Below, piece after piece: positions 1 through 12,600 of a stretch of DNA of 33,618 bases (its first letter is position 1; every line of letters starts with the position of its first letter). The notes beneath the pieces were generated by a model. It was given only the letters and a program-made list of their open reading frames with translations, made no database searches and had not been told where the DNA came from. Origin of the DNA: Phallusia fumigata (taxonomy: Eukaryota > Chordata > Ascidiacea > Phlebobranchia > Ascidiidae); NCBI GenBank assembly GCA_008931825.1, contig QXVZ01002974.1, positions 1-33,618 on the forward strand. The letters are read 5' to 3'. A program made the position numbers and the translations under genes.

Positions 1-692
1 AATTTCGTGTTTGACTTCCTCATCATCCTGTAGATGACTTGCTGGCTCCTGAAATTCCTCCTTGACTTCAGGAACATACTGATCTAAAGCGGTTAAGTAT
101 AGGTTAACACTCAGCCACTAATAAATTATTGTCGATTTACACCAGGGTTTTTCAAATGAGAAAAATTGGTCCTCTGTGGATGAACTTCACGAATCAATAG
201 TAGGAGTTACACAAACCATTTTCTCAATCTTTTAAATTACCAAGCCTTCCAATTTCCAATCGTTTTATATTTACCAAATAGCTTCAGACCAAAGTTTAAA
301 TTGCATGCTGAATTATCCATGCTTTTGACACGCTCCATAATAAAATAAATTTTGAACAGAAATTTCAGTAACGTTTTGACAAGGCGCCAACACTTTAGGA
401 GAAAACAGATTGGGAAACCCTTGTGGTGCATTACAGACGGTAATTTAGTGTGCTAAACTGCACAATATATATATAACACCAGGTTGCATATTGGACAACT
501 CTCAAACAAATAATTGAAACCGGAATACCCATCGTACAAGAACAGTCTTTGGCACATACTTGTTTTTTGTTCTTACCATTGTCAGACTGTTGCGATGAAG
601 GTTCCTCGTTGCACGATTCAGGTTCTTGCTTGATTTGGGGTGTGTACTCTTCCTTTATTTCCCTTTTTATTTCACGCGTAGGAGAGAACGAT
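1..692 (-). CDS. SCAF exons 21 and 22 (partial), acidic tail with repeated psi-K-x-E motifs
   Basis: Exon 21 (692-577; acceptor GGTATCAG, donor GTAAGA) codes for SFSPTREIKREIKEEYTPQ, then IKQEPES and a Glu/Ser/Gln-rich end. Exon 22 (83-1; acceptor CCGCTTTAG) codes for DQYVPEVKEEFQEPASH and continues through the window edge still open. IKRE, IKEE, IKQE, VKEE and VKHE fit the psi-K-x-E SUMO acceptor consensus. Frame is kept from exon 20 through exon 22, and the window edge falls on a codon boundary. An alternative shorter exon 21 acceptor nearer 660 has a poorer pyrimidine tract. Confidence 0.7.
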
Positions 693-3600
693 CTGATACC
701 AAAATTTGCAGTTTAAGAGGAAACGAGCGGACAAGAACGGGGACGCTTTATCGACGAAAAATACGTACAACTGTGTTTACAAGATGCCTTTTTAGCTACA
801 GTCTTAGCGTTTTTTAAAACAGTTTCCCACAGTTAAAAACATTTTAGTTTTTACATTGTGTTGTAAAGGTTTTAACAATTGCTGTTGCCAATAAATTTCA
901 ATTTTTGCGCATGATTTGATCCTAAAAATCACGTATGCCAAGTTAAAAATGCTTTTTAAGACCTAATTAACTTTCTTGCTTTAAAAGGACTTTAGTTCGA
1001 AATTTGGCTTGATTTGCTAGAAATATTAGGTTATTGTGCTATGGTTGGCAACATACGACTCCTAAAACTAAATTTACCATCGGGCACAAAATCAGGCCTA
1101 CTGTTCGAGGTTTGGGCTGGCAAAACTCAGAAACAGCGTTGCACACAGAAACCTTAGATTATTTTGCATCACATGTTCCCCACAGTAAAACATGGTCGGG
1201 TTTCACCGTGGTCTACTTGTATGCCAGTTTCAGCACATGATTAACCTAATCCTAATGAGGTTCAACCAGGCCTGGAAGTCTATGAGAAGAACTCACTCTC
1301 TCTGTGGTGGTGGTGGCGATGGTGGCTCGATCTTTTCATCTGGGGAATCGCGCTGTGATGAGAAACAGTAGGTTCAATTTATGCAAAACAAAACAACTCA
1401 ATTCTTGCCCAATAGTTGGTTATTGTACCAAGGTTACCGTCTAGGTCCAGAGGTGCAAAAAACTTACGTTTCTGTTTCTCGCTCTTGGGCTTGAGGGGGG
1501 TGCATCTGAAAACAGGACACTAAAATGTGAGATACTGTCGAGTAAACGATCATTGTGATTTTAACACACACAAAAAAATATTAGGCTATCATCCAATGAT
1601 AAGGTGAAACATGTTTTTAGCTGTACGAATTTTGACAGTTTGGTTGTATTTTAAAACAAAAACAACAGGTTATCATCAAATGATACGATTAGACATGTAT
1701 AAGCTGTATGAATTTTGACAGTTTAGTATTATTTTAACACTAGGTAAACAATAGGCTACCATCTTATAATAAGAAAACAAGATGTTTTTTTCTGTACGAC
1801 TTTCGACAGATTTGTAGGTAGCAGCTTTAACAAAGTTTTTTTTTAATAAATTTCGAATGACAATTTAGAAGTCCTAATGGCTTTGGCCTACTATACCACT
1901 TGCTAGAAACCATTGAAAATTACATCAACACCAACCTTCGGACGACATCGGGCCTCCAAACCCGCTTGGGAGGCCGAAAGACGATAGATCGACCTCCTCA
2001 GCCACGTAATCAACTTCCTCATCATCTCTCCTCTTCCGTAAAGTCTCCTGTCTCTTCCGTTTATATTCCTCCTCTTCTGGATCAAGACTGGGTGATCTAC
2101 GTCGCTCTTCTCGACCCCATTGACCTCTGGGACCTCCCCGACCTAAACAAGGGGTCAAAATACATTTTTTAGATCAAATCCAAATTCAAATTTTGCATTA
2201 ATGCGAGTAGCATACACAGTCGCAACAGCCACTTTCAATTCCTTTTTTAGCTACTCCTCAGCCGCGCGTTTACCGTGATAATAAAATACACGAACAAACG
2301 CGCATCAAGTAACGTGTGTGTGTCCCATGAGGTTGACTTTTCCGCAGCATCAGCGAAAATTCTGATGCCTCGTTGATCGCCCAACTCATTTTTAGTACAT
2401 TTAAAGTTGCATCAGGGCGGAAAATAGTAGTTGCCCTACTGGATTAGGCCTTTCACATGTAAAGGTTTTTACAACCTTTGTACGTAACTGTAATGACCGG
2501 ACGTCTGACAGTGTTTGGATTCAGACGTTTAAAGGGAGAACACCCTCGGGTTGCATGGGATGTAATAGAAGGCATGGGGAACTTCTCAAAGTTAAGGCCC
2601 GTTGTTGTGGCTCACATATATGACGTCACAGTTCTGATGTACATATGTTTCAGATTGATCAATTTTAGCTTTGGCTGTCGCTGGTAATGAGTCAAGTTAC
2701 GGCTTGCAGACCCCAGAGAGCGTTACTTGGTAGGGATGGGCCGAACCAAGCCAGAACCCGAGTACTCGGTACCGAGCATCGCAATTTTTGATGCTCGGCG
2801 CTCGGTCGAGCAGTCGCGCGAAGTAAGCCGAGCATTAGACAAAAAATTCAAATTTATTCTAAACGAAATTTAAAACTACTTAATAACTGTGAAACTGCAC
2901 TACGAATTGATTACTTGCTTATTGCACTATAATGTAATGGGCGAGTGACAAACGGATTTGTTAACATCACAATTAAATGTGTTTTGTTAATGAACGTGTG
3001 CAAGAAATAGGTTGTACAGGGTAGTCTTGTGTTTTTAGAGTGTGGGCATATTTCTTCGCGTCAGACATGGCATCACAAGTCTTCGTGCGCTGCGGTTGTT
3101 ATTCAAAAAATGGGTGTTTCACCTAGCGTTGGCTTGCCTCCCATGTTATGCAGAAGGGACCTCTAGAGCAGTGCTTGTCAACCTTTTTTGGAACAGTACA
3201 CACTTTTACGTTTACTGAAGAACTTGTACACACCACCCTTTTGTAGTGCAAAAAGAACTATTAACCGTTATGACAAGAACTAGTTAGTACCTCACAATAA
3301 CGATTATCAAGGGAAATATTTGGGTATGATGTCACAAATAGAATATAGTATCTTACAAGCTACGTACACTCCAGTCCGTCTGGCCATAAACCTGTTTATT
3401 TATTGTGATACCTGATCATAGTATTGCGGTATCTTGTACACCCTTCAAAATTTCTGGAACACCCTGAGGTGTACAATACACCCGGTTGAAAAGCACTGCT
3501 CTAGAGCTTAAATACGGCCCTGGTGGTTAGATGAGGGACCTTGAAAATCGTAAAAACTACAGTGTAATTGGAAATGTGTGGGACGTCACAATACACTGAG

Positions 3601-6600
3601 CTTCCTGAGACCATAAGAAGTCTACTGTTCGAGGTTTGGGCTGGCAAAACTTTATAATAGCCCTGCACACAGAAACCTTTCGATAATTTTGCATCACATG
3701 TTCCCCACAGTAAAACATGGTCGGGTTTCACCGTGGTCTACTTGTATGCCATTCCAGGTTGTTTCATCACTATTTGTTCACCAACGTCCCTCTAGTAATG
3801 GATATAAACTGCGTTTGGCCGAGAACAGAACGCCCCCCAGTGGTTCTCTAACCTTTTTTAATACATTAGACCAGGGGTGTGCAACCTGCGGCTCATTGCT
3901 TTAAAACCCACCTGAGAAGCCCCTGTCAAAACCGCCACGTCGCCCTCTGTCATCACGACCCCTAAAACCCCATGAAGGGGGTCCACGATCACCCCTGTCG
4001 CGTCGTTCAAAGTCTCGTGGCGGCATTCTACGATCCCTGTCAAAGTCCCTGTAAAAAAGAGTTTGTACATTTGATTACTTATTTTCACAACACCAGAAAA
4101 CAGTAGTGTGCAGATAAAATACAGATTTTGGAATCTCGGAGAGTCAGATTCTAAAGCGTTCGAATCTTGAATCTCACAGACTCGATTCCCAAAGTGTTCG
4201 AATCTAATAAAGTACGTCATTGTTCGCGTAATTGGGTTGAAAAAACAGTCAGTTTTGGCACTTGGCAGAAAGAACACCTGTAAAGAGGAAGCTTATTCTT
4301 GCGTTCCAGCATTTTGTATAATAATGTCTCCCATTCAATATGGCAGGAATTAGAATCTATAATAAATCTTTCATAATATTCTAGAATAGATATTATTTTC
4401 TTCCATCCCTAGGCACGAGCGGCACAACAATAGGTTTCATGTGTCGCTAAAGTTTCACAAACAAATATTTGTTCTGAGCAGTGATTCCCAACCCTTTTGT
4501 GGTAGCGCACCTGTCGCCACGTACCACCTAGTTCCAGAAAAAGTATCTATTAACATAACTATTTTATTTTCTGAATCGAATGATATCAACGAAGAACGCA
4601 TGTCAATTTAATATAAATCGCGTACCACAAGCACGCCTCTGGAAATTTCAAGGGTTGCGGTCATAATAATTCTATGCCGCCGGCCCAGAAATTTCCCGGA
4701 TTGTTGCTTTTGCACCGATAATATTAGCAATAACAGAGAGTATAATATCGCATCAAACCAACGGGCGTACGTTGCATAATTTTATCACGTGTCAGACCGC
4801 TGATTTGATCATTTCGCCACCCCAAACGAATAAAAATTCCTAAAAAATCGAGGCCTATGGGTGGGGAAGCACTGTTTTTGTATGAGCCTACTACGATAAT
4901 ATAAGCTTATGAATCCCACATACCTGCCGCGATCTCTGGGTCCNGTATTGCGGTATCTTGTACACCCTTCAAAATTTCTGGTACACCCTGGGGTGTACAA
5001 TACACCCGGTTGAAAAGCACTGCTCTAGAGCTTAAATACGGCCCTGGGGGTTAGATGAGGGACCTTGAAAATCGTAAAAAAACTACAGTGTAATTGGGAA
5101 TGTGTGGGACGTCACAGTACACCGAGCTTCCTGAGACCATAAGAAGTCTACTGTTCGAGGTTTGGGCTGGCAAAACTTTAAAATAGCCCTGCACACAGAA
5201 ACCTTTCGATAATTTTGCATCACATGTTCCCCACAGTAAAACATGGTCGGGTTTCACCGTGGTCTACTTGTATGCCATTCCAGGTTGTTTCATCACTATT
5301 TGTTCACCAACGTCCCTCTAGTAATGGATATAAACTGCGTTTGGCCGAGAACAGAACGCCCCCCAGTGGTTCTCTAACCTTTTTTAATACATTAGACCAG
5401 GGGTGTGCAACCTGCGGCTCATTGCTTTAAACCCCCCCTGAGAAGCCCCTGTCAAAACCGCCACGTCGCCCTCTGTCATCACGACCCCTAAAACCCCATG
5501 AAGGGGGTCCACGATCACCCCTGTCGCGTCGTTCAAAGTCTCGTGGCGGCATTCTACGATCCCTGTCAAAGTCCCTGTAAAAAAGAGTTTGTACATTTGA
5601 TTACTTATTTTCACAACACCAGAAAACAGTAGTGTGCAGATAAAATACAGATTTTGGAATCTCGGAGAGTCAGATTCTAAAGCGTTCGAATCTTGAATCT
5701 CACAGACTCGATTCCCAAAGTGTTCGAATCTAATAAAGTACGTCATTGTTCGCGTAATTGGGTTGAAAAAACAGTCAGTTTTGGCACTTGGCAGAAAGAA
5801 CACCTGTAAAGAGGAAGCTTATTCTTGCGTTCCAGCATTTTGTATAATAATGTCTCCCATTCAATATGGCAGGAATTAGAATCTATAATAAATCTTTCAT
5901 AATATTCTAGAATAGATATTATTTTCTTCCATCCCTAGGCACGAGCGGCACAACAATAGGTTTCATGTGTCGCTAAAGTTTCACAAACAAATATTTGTTC
6001 TGAGCAGTGATTCCCAACCCTTTTGTGGTAGCGCACCTGTCGCCACGTACCACCTAGTTCCAGAAAAAGTATCTATTAACATAACTATTTTATTTTCTGA
6101 ATCGAATGATATCAACGAAGAACGCATGTCAATTTAATATAAATCGCGTACCACAAGCACGCCTCTGGAAATTTCAAGGGTTGCGGTCATAATAATTCTA
6201 TGCCGCCGGCCCAGAAATTTCCCGGATTGTTGCTTTTGCACCGATAATATTAGCAATAACAGAGAGTATAATATCGCATCAAACCAACGGGCGTACGTTG
6301 CATAATTTTATCACGTGTCAGACCGCTGATTTGATCATTTCGCCACCCCAAACGAATAAAAATTCCTAAAAAATCGAGGCCTATGGGTGGGGAAGCACTG
6401 TTTTTGTATGAGCCTACTACGATAATATAAGCTTATGAATCCCACATACCTGCCGCGATCTCTGGGTCCGCGGTCGAAATCCCGCGGCGGTCCACGGCCC
6501 ATTTCCCGGTCCCTCGGGAACCGACCAAAACCCCTGGGCCGTTCGTCACTGCGCTCCCTGCCCCTGTCACGGCCCATATTGCGTTCTCGGTCTTGGTTCC

Positions 6601-9600
6601 GATCTCTGTCCCTGTCCCGGTCATATCCACGGTCTCTATTCATCGGCGGTCGTCCGCGATCGTAATTGCCCCCGTCGCTTTCAAAGCTTCGCTGTCGGTC
6701 GAAGTTCGGGGGTGCGCGGTCAAAGTCTTTGGGGGGCACATCGCGGGGGTGCGGAAAGTCGTCGGGGCGCCGTGGGTTCCGTTCTTCTCTCTCGCGGCTC
6801 CTGGAACGATCTCGGGGGTTTGGCATGTCGATAGGTCTGTCACAAAAGAAATGCATTGTTTATTGCAGCGCTTTTTAACCTCGGAGTCTTGGCTCCAAAA
6901 CTTGGTTTTAATTTTGTTCTTTTAGGTTCAAAAGCTTTAATTCAAACACTAAGAAGAGCCTCTGTTGAGTTACAGTAAAATTGGAATTTTCGTTCTTTTC
7001 AAAAGGCTTTTGACAAATTTCTTTACTTTAAAAAAAAATAAAACAATAGAGACAATGACAAAGATGAAAGCCAGTGCTTGTGTGTGTGTGACATTTTCTA
7101 CGTTTCGACAAACGGTGTTTTCCTCGTCACAAACGACTTGTGCAAATTTACTTGTAGGAATAAAAGATTATATTAACAGTGTTCGTCGAAACGTTAAAAT
7201 GTTATACACACGAGGACTGGCTTACATCTTTTCTTTTGTCTCTATTGTTTTTTTGTTTATTTTAAAGTAAAGAAATTTGTCAAAAGCCTTTTTAAAAGAA
7301 CGAAGATTCCAATTTTACTGTAACTAAACAGAGGCTCTGCTTATTGTTTGAATCAAAGCTTTTAAAAGGGGATCAAAAAAGGTTGAAACCACTGGTTTAA
7401 TGGTTGGTAGTACCTTCCAGCACGTACAGAAAGCCAGTCAGGCGATTATGTGCTACCATGTATCATTCTTCCCGATTTTGTGTTTTTGCAACTCAGTCCT
7501 ATCGATCAAAACACTCATGGTAGTTCATGTTTGATAGTTTCATCACTGTTGCAGTTAGTAGCAATTTACAAGACTGTCGATAACTTTGGCTTTGCATCTT
7601 CATTTTTAATGCATAATACTTTGACACAGTGAAAAAAATGAGGCTAAGCATTGTACAACCAAATGATGATTTACAAAATGGTACTTAAAAGTAATCGACA
7701 TTGCCAAGCACAATTGTTGGCATTCTAAAGTGGCTATTTAGTCACAAAATACTAAAAAAAAACTTTCGTAGATCATCTCTATGAAGAGCAGTATCCAGAA
7801 CAGTTGACTAACCTTTCCGGAGCAATATCTCTCTCAACATTAGCCTGGTTGGGTATCACTGGTGGTGGAATGGTGATTGGTTGCTGCTGTGTCATTTCGA
7901 CTGGAGGAGGGGCCATCCTCAAGTGCATTGCACCGGGCATTCCTGATACTGGGGTCTGCTGTGGAAGCTGGAAAAGTGGATTTGCGTTTTAGTCCTACTA
8001 TGGCGTTCACAAGTACTGTACAGGGTTCGTAAAATGCCCACGTGTAACCTTAACTGTTAAAATCAAATGAGTACTGGATATTTTTGAAAAATTTGAATTT
8101 TTTTGTTTTTTAGGTTTTGAGATTCAATGTTCTAATTTGGAGATATCTGCAAGTCCCGACAAAAACTTGTATCAACCAGATTAGTACTTTTGCATAGGCT
8201 AGACAGAACTGGACGACACATTTTTGTTGATTAATATCCAGCAAATATTTTTATGACAAGCGAAGGGTTATTGATGAGACTTTTGATCAATAAAGCCATG
8301 TCCCATTTAAGAACTATTAGGGTCAGTATATATATTTTTTGTAGAAGGTTTTCAATGATTTGAACATGATTGGAAGCAAAATGTTACATATTGATTCCCG
8401 CACCTGGGTAACTTGTCGAAGCTGAGGATGCATTGCATTTGGAACCATGCCAGGGCCACCAGCTATTGGCATTCTAAAAGACATTAAAAAATAAAGCAAT
8501 ATTAGCAATGGAAAAGATTGATCACAGCTTTATATTCGTTAGCAACAAAACAGTTTTCTGTAAACATGTACAATATTGTGCAGTATGGCACTTGTTAAGG
8601 TTTTTTCAATTAATTGCACAGATTAGCATAGGCGTCTATTCCTGGGGTGGCGGCCACCCCAGAAATTTTCTGGATTTATTATGATTGGTTTACACCAAAC
8701 ACGTGCGAGGCAAGCAACATAAATTTCTTTTGTTCATTCTCAACAATGCAGCATAAAAGTCCAATTTTGTGCGTCTCTTGTGTTATAGGTACTGTTACTA
8801 TTAGCGATAACAGAGAGTATAATAACGTTATAAACCAACAGTCGTACATTGTGCAATTTGATCACGTGTCAGACCGCTTGGATTTGATCGTTTCACCACC
8901 CCACATGAAAAAAAATCGTTGCCTATGCAGATAAGGTATCACAAAGTTTGCAGTTACTTTGTGTTGCAGCGTTTTTAGAAGACTATCGTTTGCAAGGATC
9001 ATGTATCACAAAGTTGAAACTATTACCTTGCCCCCATAGCAGGGTGGAATCCTGGTCTTAACTGCATAGGGACTCCCATCCTGATCGGCATGACTCCCAT
9101 TCTCGGTTGCATCATGCCTGGCAACAATCAATATCATTACAGTAAGTATTCAACTTATTATGAGGTGTAGCGGCTTACAAATTATGCGTTTAGGCAAGCA
9201 GGTAATTTAGCAGCAATAAAGGTTTTTAAAACATGTTTTAAACTATTTTAAAATTGTATGCAATAGTGAGAAAAATCATTTTGCAATGCGCAAAATTTAG
9301 TAGGAGCTGTTTAAAAACATTTGGCTTTTTATTGCAGAAATTAGTTCAAGGATGGGCAGAAACTGCATGTATTTTGTTTCAGTTTCGTCAAAAAGTACAC
9401 GAAAGTGTTCACTCGCCCAAATTTAACTTGTTTAAAGCACTATACTATAATAGATGTTCAGATTTTGGAATGAACTAAGCCAGTGTTTCTCAAACTTTTT
9501 AGCCCATGGACCACTTCATCCTCGATTTTTTTCTGAGGACCATCAAACAGAATTTCGTTCTGACATGCTCTCAAAACAGGCGATTTTATAAACCCTTGCC

Positions 9601-12600
9601 TAGTATAAGTCATTTTTTCGTGGACCACTATGTGGGGACGAACCCCACTTTGAGAATCACAGAACTAAGCAATAGCATCACTTTTAATGCTTGGCCCATC
9701 ACCAAACAATAAAAAACAGGGGTGGCCATTACAAAGCAGCATAGAGTAGAATTAAAGAATTTAAGTAGAATTAAAAATACCTGGCATCATGCGTATATGA
9801 ACTGGCATTTGTCCAGGAAATCGCTGAGCAACTGAAACCCCACCAAACGGGGACGGGAACTGGGGTTGGACAGTTTGTGGAGGTCGATCTTCCATCTGTT
9901 CATCCCTGGTAGGTGTCGTTTCTCCAGACTCCTTGATTTCTGGTCTGGCTTGCGGAATGTTGGTCGGTTGTGAAAGTGTCATGCTACGTGGGACTAAAAA
10001 ATAATTTTCTTTTCAAAGAAGAAATGCCATTATTTCTTTTTGTACAGCATCAAGGAAGTAATGAATATTCAATTAAAGCAGTGGTTCCCAACCAGAGTGA
10101 AATTCCTCCCTAGGGACATAGGCGTCGATTTCTGGGCTGGCAGCCAGCCCACTGCAAATTTTTTGGGCGGCAGCCATTATAATAAGTCTATGCTGCCAAC
10201 CCAGAAATTTCNTTCCTCCCTAGGGACATAGGCGTCGATTTCTGGGCTGGCAGCCAGCCCACTGCAAATTTTTTGGGCGGCAGCCATTATAATAAGTCTA
10301 TGCTGCCAACCCAGAAATTTCCTGAGATTTATTATTATGTGTTTGCTTTGATAACATATGATGCTTTTAACTTAATTTGATTTGATCATTTCGCCACCCC
10401 ATATGAGAAACAATTTGAAAAATGTTCCAAGTCTATCACCAAATTGGTAATATTCAGCAAAATGTAACATGTTCCTCTCTGTAAGGAACAGATAACCAAT
10501 TTATTGCCAGATTTTTATGCCAGACTCAATCCCACATATACTGAATCACACAAAACATAAACAATAACACCCACTTACCACCAAATGGAGCCATACCGGC
10601 CATCTGAAAGCCTGGCCGTACTATCATTGGCATTTGTGGACGAGGGGCCATCTGCATTCCAGGCATGACCCCAAATCCAAGTTGGGTCGGTTGACCTTGC
10701 ATCATTTGGGCCAATGGATGCATGGCCTGGGGTTCTGCAACTGGCACCGCTTCATTTGTGTTCATAAGCCTGGCCAGTTCATCTGAGTAGAAAACAATAC
10801 AGCTGTTTTAGTGCATTTAAGGCAGAAAATATTGTCAAGGGCCTTGTTAAAAGGCTTTCTCAATTCTGCATAATATTAAGTGCATAAAAAGCATCGATTT
10901 CACAAGTTGGTATATATATTACGGCAAAGCAACAAAAAGTTAGGTTGTCTTACAGAAAATGTCATTTATTCAATAAATTTTTTATTTATGATTGTAATTT
11001 AGTATACAAGGGCTGGTCAGAGTCAACCAAATGTCTGATTTACGGAAATATGAAGCAATTTGTACAGGAAGAGTGAGTTTCGCTTGGACAGTGTGTTCAG
11101 NTGTTTTAGTTATTTGTGCACATGGTTCCACCAACGTCACCCCCCAGTCATGCTTCTCATATTGCGCCAAACTCACTCTCTTGTGAGCCCCGTCACATAA
11201 CGCCTTATAATTATGGTGTAGCTGCAGCGGGTTCCACCTTTTCCACCGATTGTGCCCTTAACATTTTTGCGCCTCATAATGTTTTAACGTTGCGCAGCTA
11301 TTTCCGGCCTGGGGGGTGATTTAGTGCTATTGTGTCGCTATTTTTTCTTTCACCAAGCGAAATAAACTCAACTCAACTCAACTAATCTTTTTCAGGCATG
11401 CCACCATAGGTTTTTCAGGCANACCTCAAATTTGTGGGGTAACATGGTTTGTTAAATTGTTCCCCTTGTTACAAAATGCACATTCAGCAGCTAATACAAA
11501 GATTCATCCAATATCTTGTCATATTGAAGCTTTCATCATAATGTACAAAGAACTAACGTCAAGATTTACACTGATTTCTGAATGCTGTTTTTTCAACAGG
11601 CTTGCAAAGTCTGGTTTCGAGTCAGAGGTTTTGCGTGAAGTCGGACTCCAAGTATTTTTTATCTGACTCGGCTCCCAAATCAAATAACTTTTCTTTGTTT
11701 TTCGACTTGGGATTTTGGAAATATGTTACCAATGCTTCTAGGACTTTTAGTTTTTGTTATTTTGCCCAAAAGTCAATTTTTAGGTCTCTGATGGTGACCG
11801 TAAGGACTTGAACTTCCAAGAATACTAAGAGTCAGAGTCAGAATCATAGCAACAGTAGGAAAAAGAGTCGGACCTTTGACTTCTTGAATCTGCAACCCTG
11901 TTTTTATCACAAAACACTACAGACAATGTGACTGATTTTTTGCACAAATTAATCTTACCACTTATGCAGCCGAACTTCTGAGGAGGAAAGCCCTTGTCAT
12001 TTTCTCTTCTGCGCTCCCGTGATTGTGATCGTGATCTTTGTGATTTCCGACTTCGATCACGGGATCGTGACCTTGACCTCCTTGAGCGATGGCCACGTTC
12101 CCTTGAATGTGAGCGTCTGTGTCGGTGTCTTCGTTCTTTAGATCTGAAAGGAGTTAATTGCAGATGTAATTTGTAAGCATGCAACATAATATTTCAGTTT
12201 TTTCTTATTATCGGTTACGCTTTCTCAAAATTTGACCACTGGAATAAATTTAAGTCACAGAGTAAAATTATGCCATTAAAACATAAAATAAAATCTTTGA
12301 AAGTGTACAGGTAGATGTGACAGAATGTAAAAAAATATTTGTTTAATGCTGAACTAACCTTGACCGACTCCTACGTCTTTTGTGTGCACTCCTCTGTGAA
12401 CCTTCACTTTGGTCTCTCATAGTGGTTGACATCCTAAAGATAAAAAAACATTGCAAATGAGTGTTCCAATACTTCACCAACTTAAAATTCAGGTTCTCCC
12501 AACAGAAAAAACAACTTCAAACTATTTTAGAATGTGAAAATACTGACCAGTACTTGTGTGTGAAACAATTTCTATGTTTTAGAAACTTACTCTTGAATCT

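Larger units (their letters stand above)
3421..6469. repeat. 1.5 kb direct duplication split by a single N (assembly artefact likely)
   Basis: 3421-4943 (1523 nt) and 4945-6469 (1525 nt) abut the N at 4944 exactly. I counted about ten substitutions and one 2-nt insertion, nearly all in the first 500 bases of the second copy; the last kilobase looks identical. The copies run precisely to the N on one side each, as expected for two overlapping contig ends joined without merging. Confidence 0.9.

Noticed and set aside
4110-4225. GTTCGAATC motifs reminiscent of a tRNA T-loop
   Set aside because: The motif repeats three times without an acceptor stem, D-arm or anticodon arm around it.
3858-4277. 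139-aa minus-strand frame repeated at 5384-5803
   Set aside because: It overlaps SCAF exon 17 in the wrong frame and runs into intron; it recurs only because of the assembly duplication.
4481-4878. A 400-bp hAT element from CAGTGATTCCCAACCC to GGGTGGGGAAGCACTG
   Set aside because: The ends pair roughly, but flanks GTTCTGAG and TTTTTGTA do not match and the right end overlaps another MITE family; kept only as a remnant.
6335-6856. 173-aa minus-strand frame as a separate Arg/Asp-rich gene
   Set aside because: It is SCAF exon 16 plus intron read-through at both ends; the splice sites at 6836 and 6450 join neighbouring exons in phase.
6435-6925. Plus-strand frames over the same GC-rich exon
   Set aside because: They are complement shadows of the RD/RS-rich coding sequence, which leaves many frames open.
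7804-7992. Plus-strand 62-aa Gly/Cys/Ile-rich frame
   Set aside because: Antisense shadow of SCAF exon 15, whose minus-strand frame is Pro/Gln/Met-rich and in phase with both neighbours.
11825-12187. Possible C-terminal SDSDSDS exon after the RS block
   Set aside because: It is reached only by reading through the donor at 11958; GACTCT-like repeats in the intron give the Ser/Asp run, and no family member ends there.
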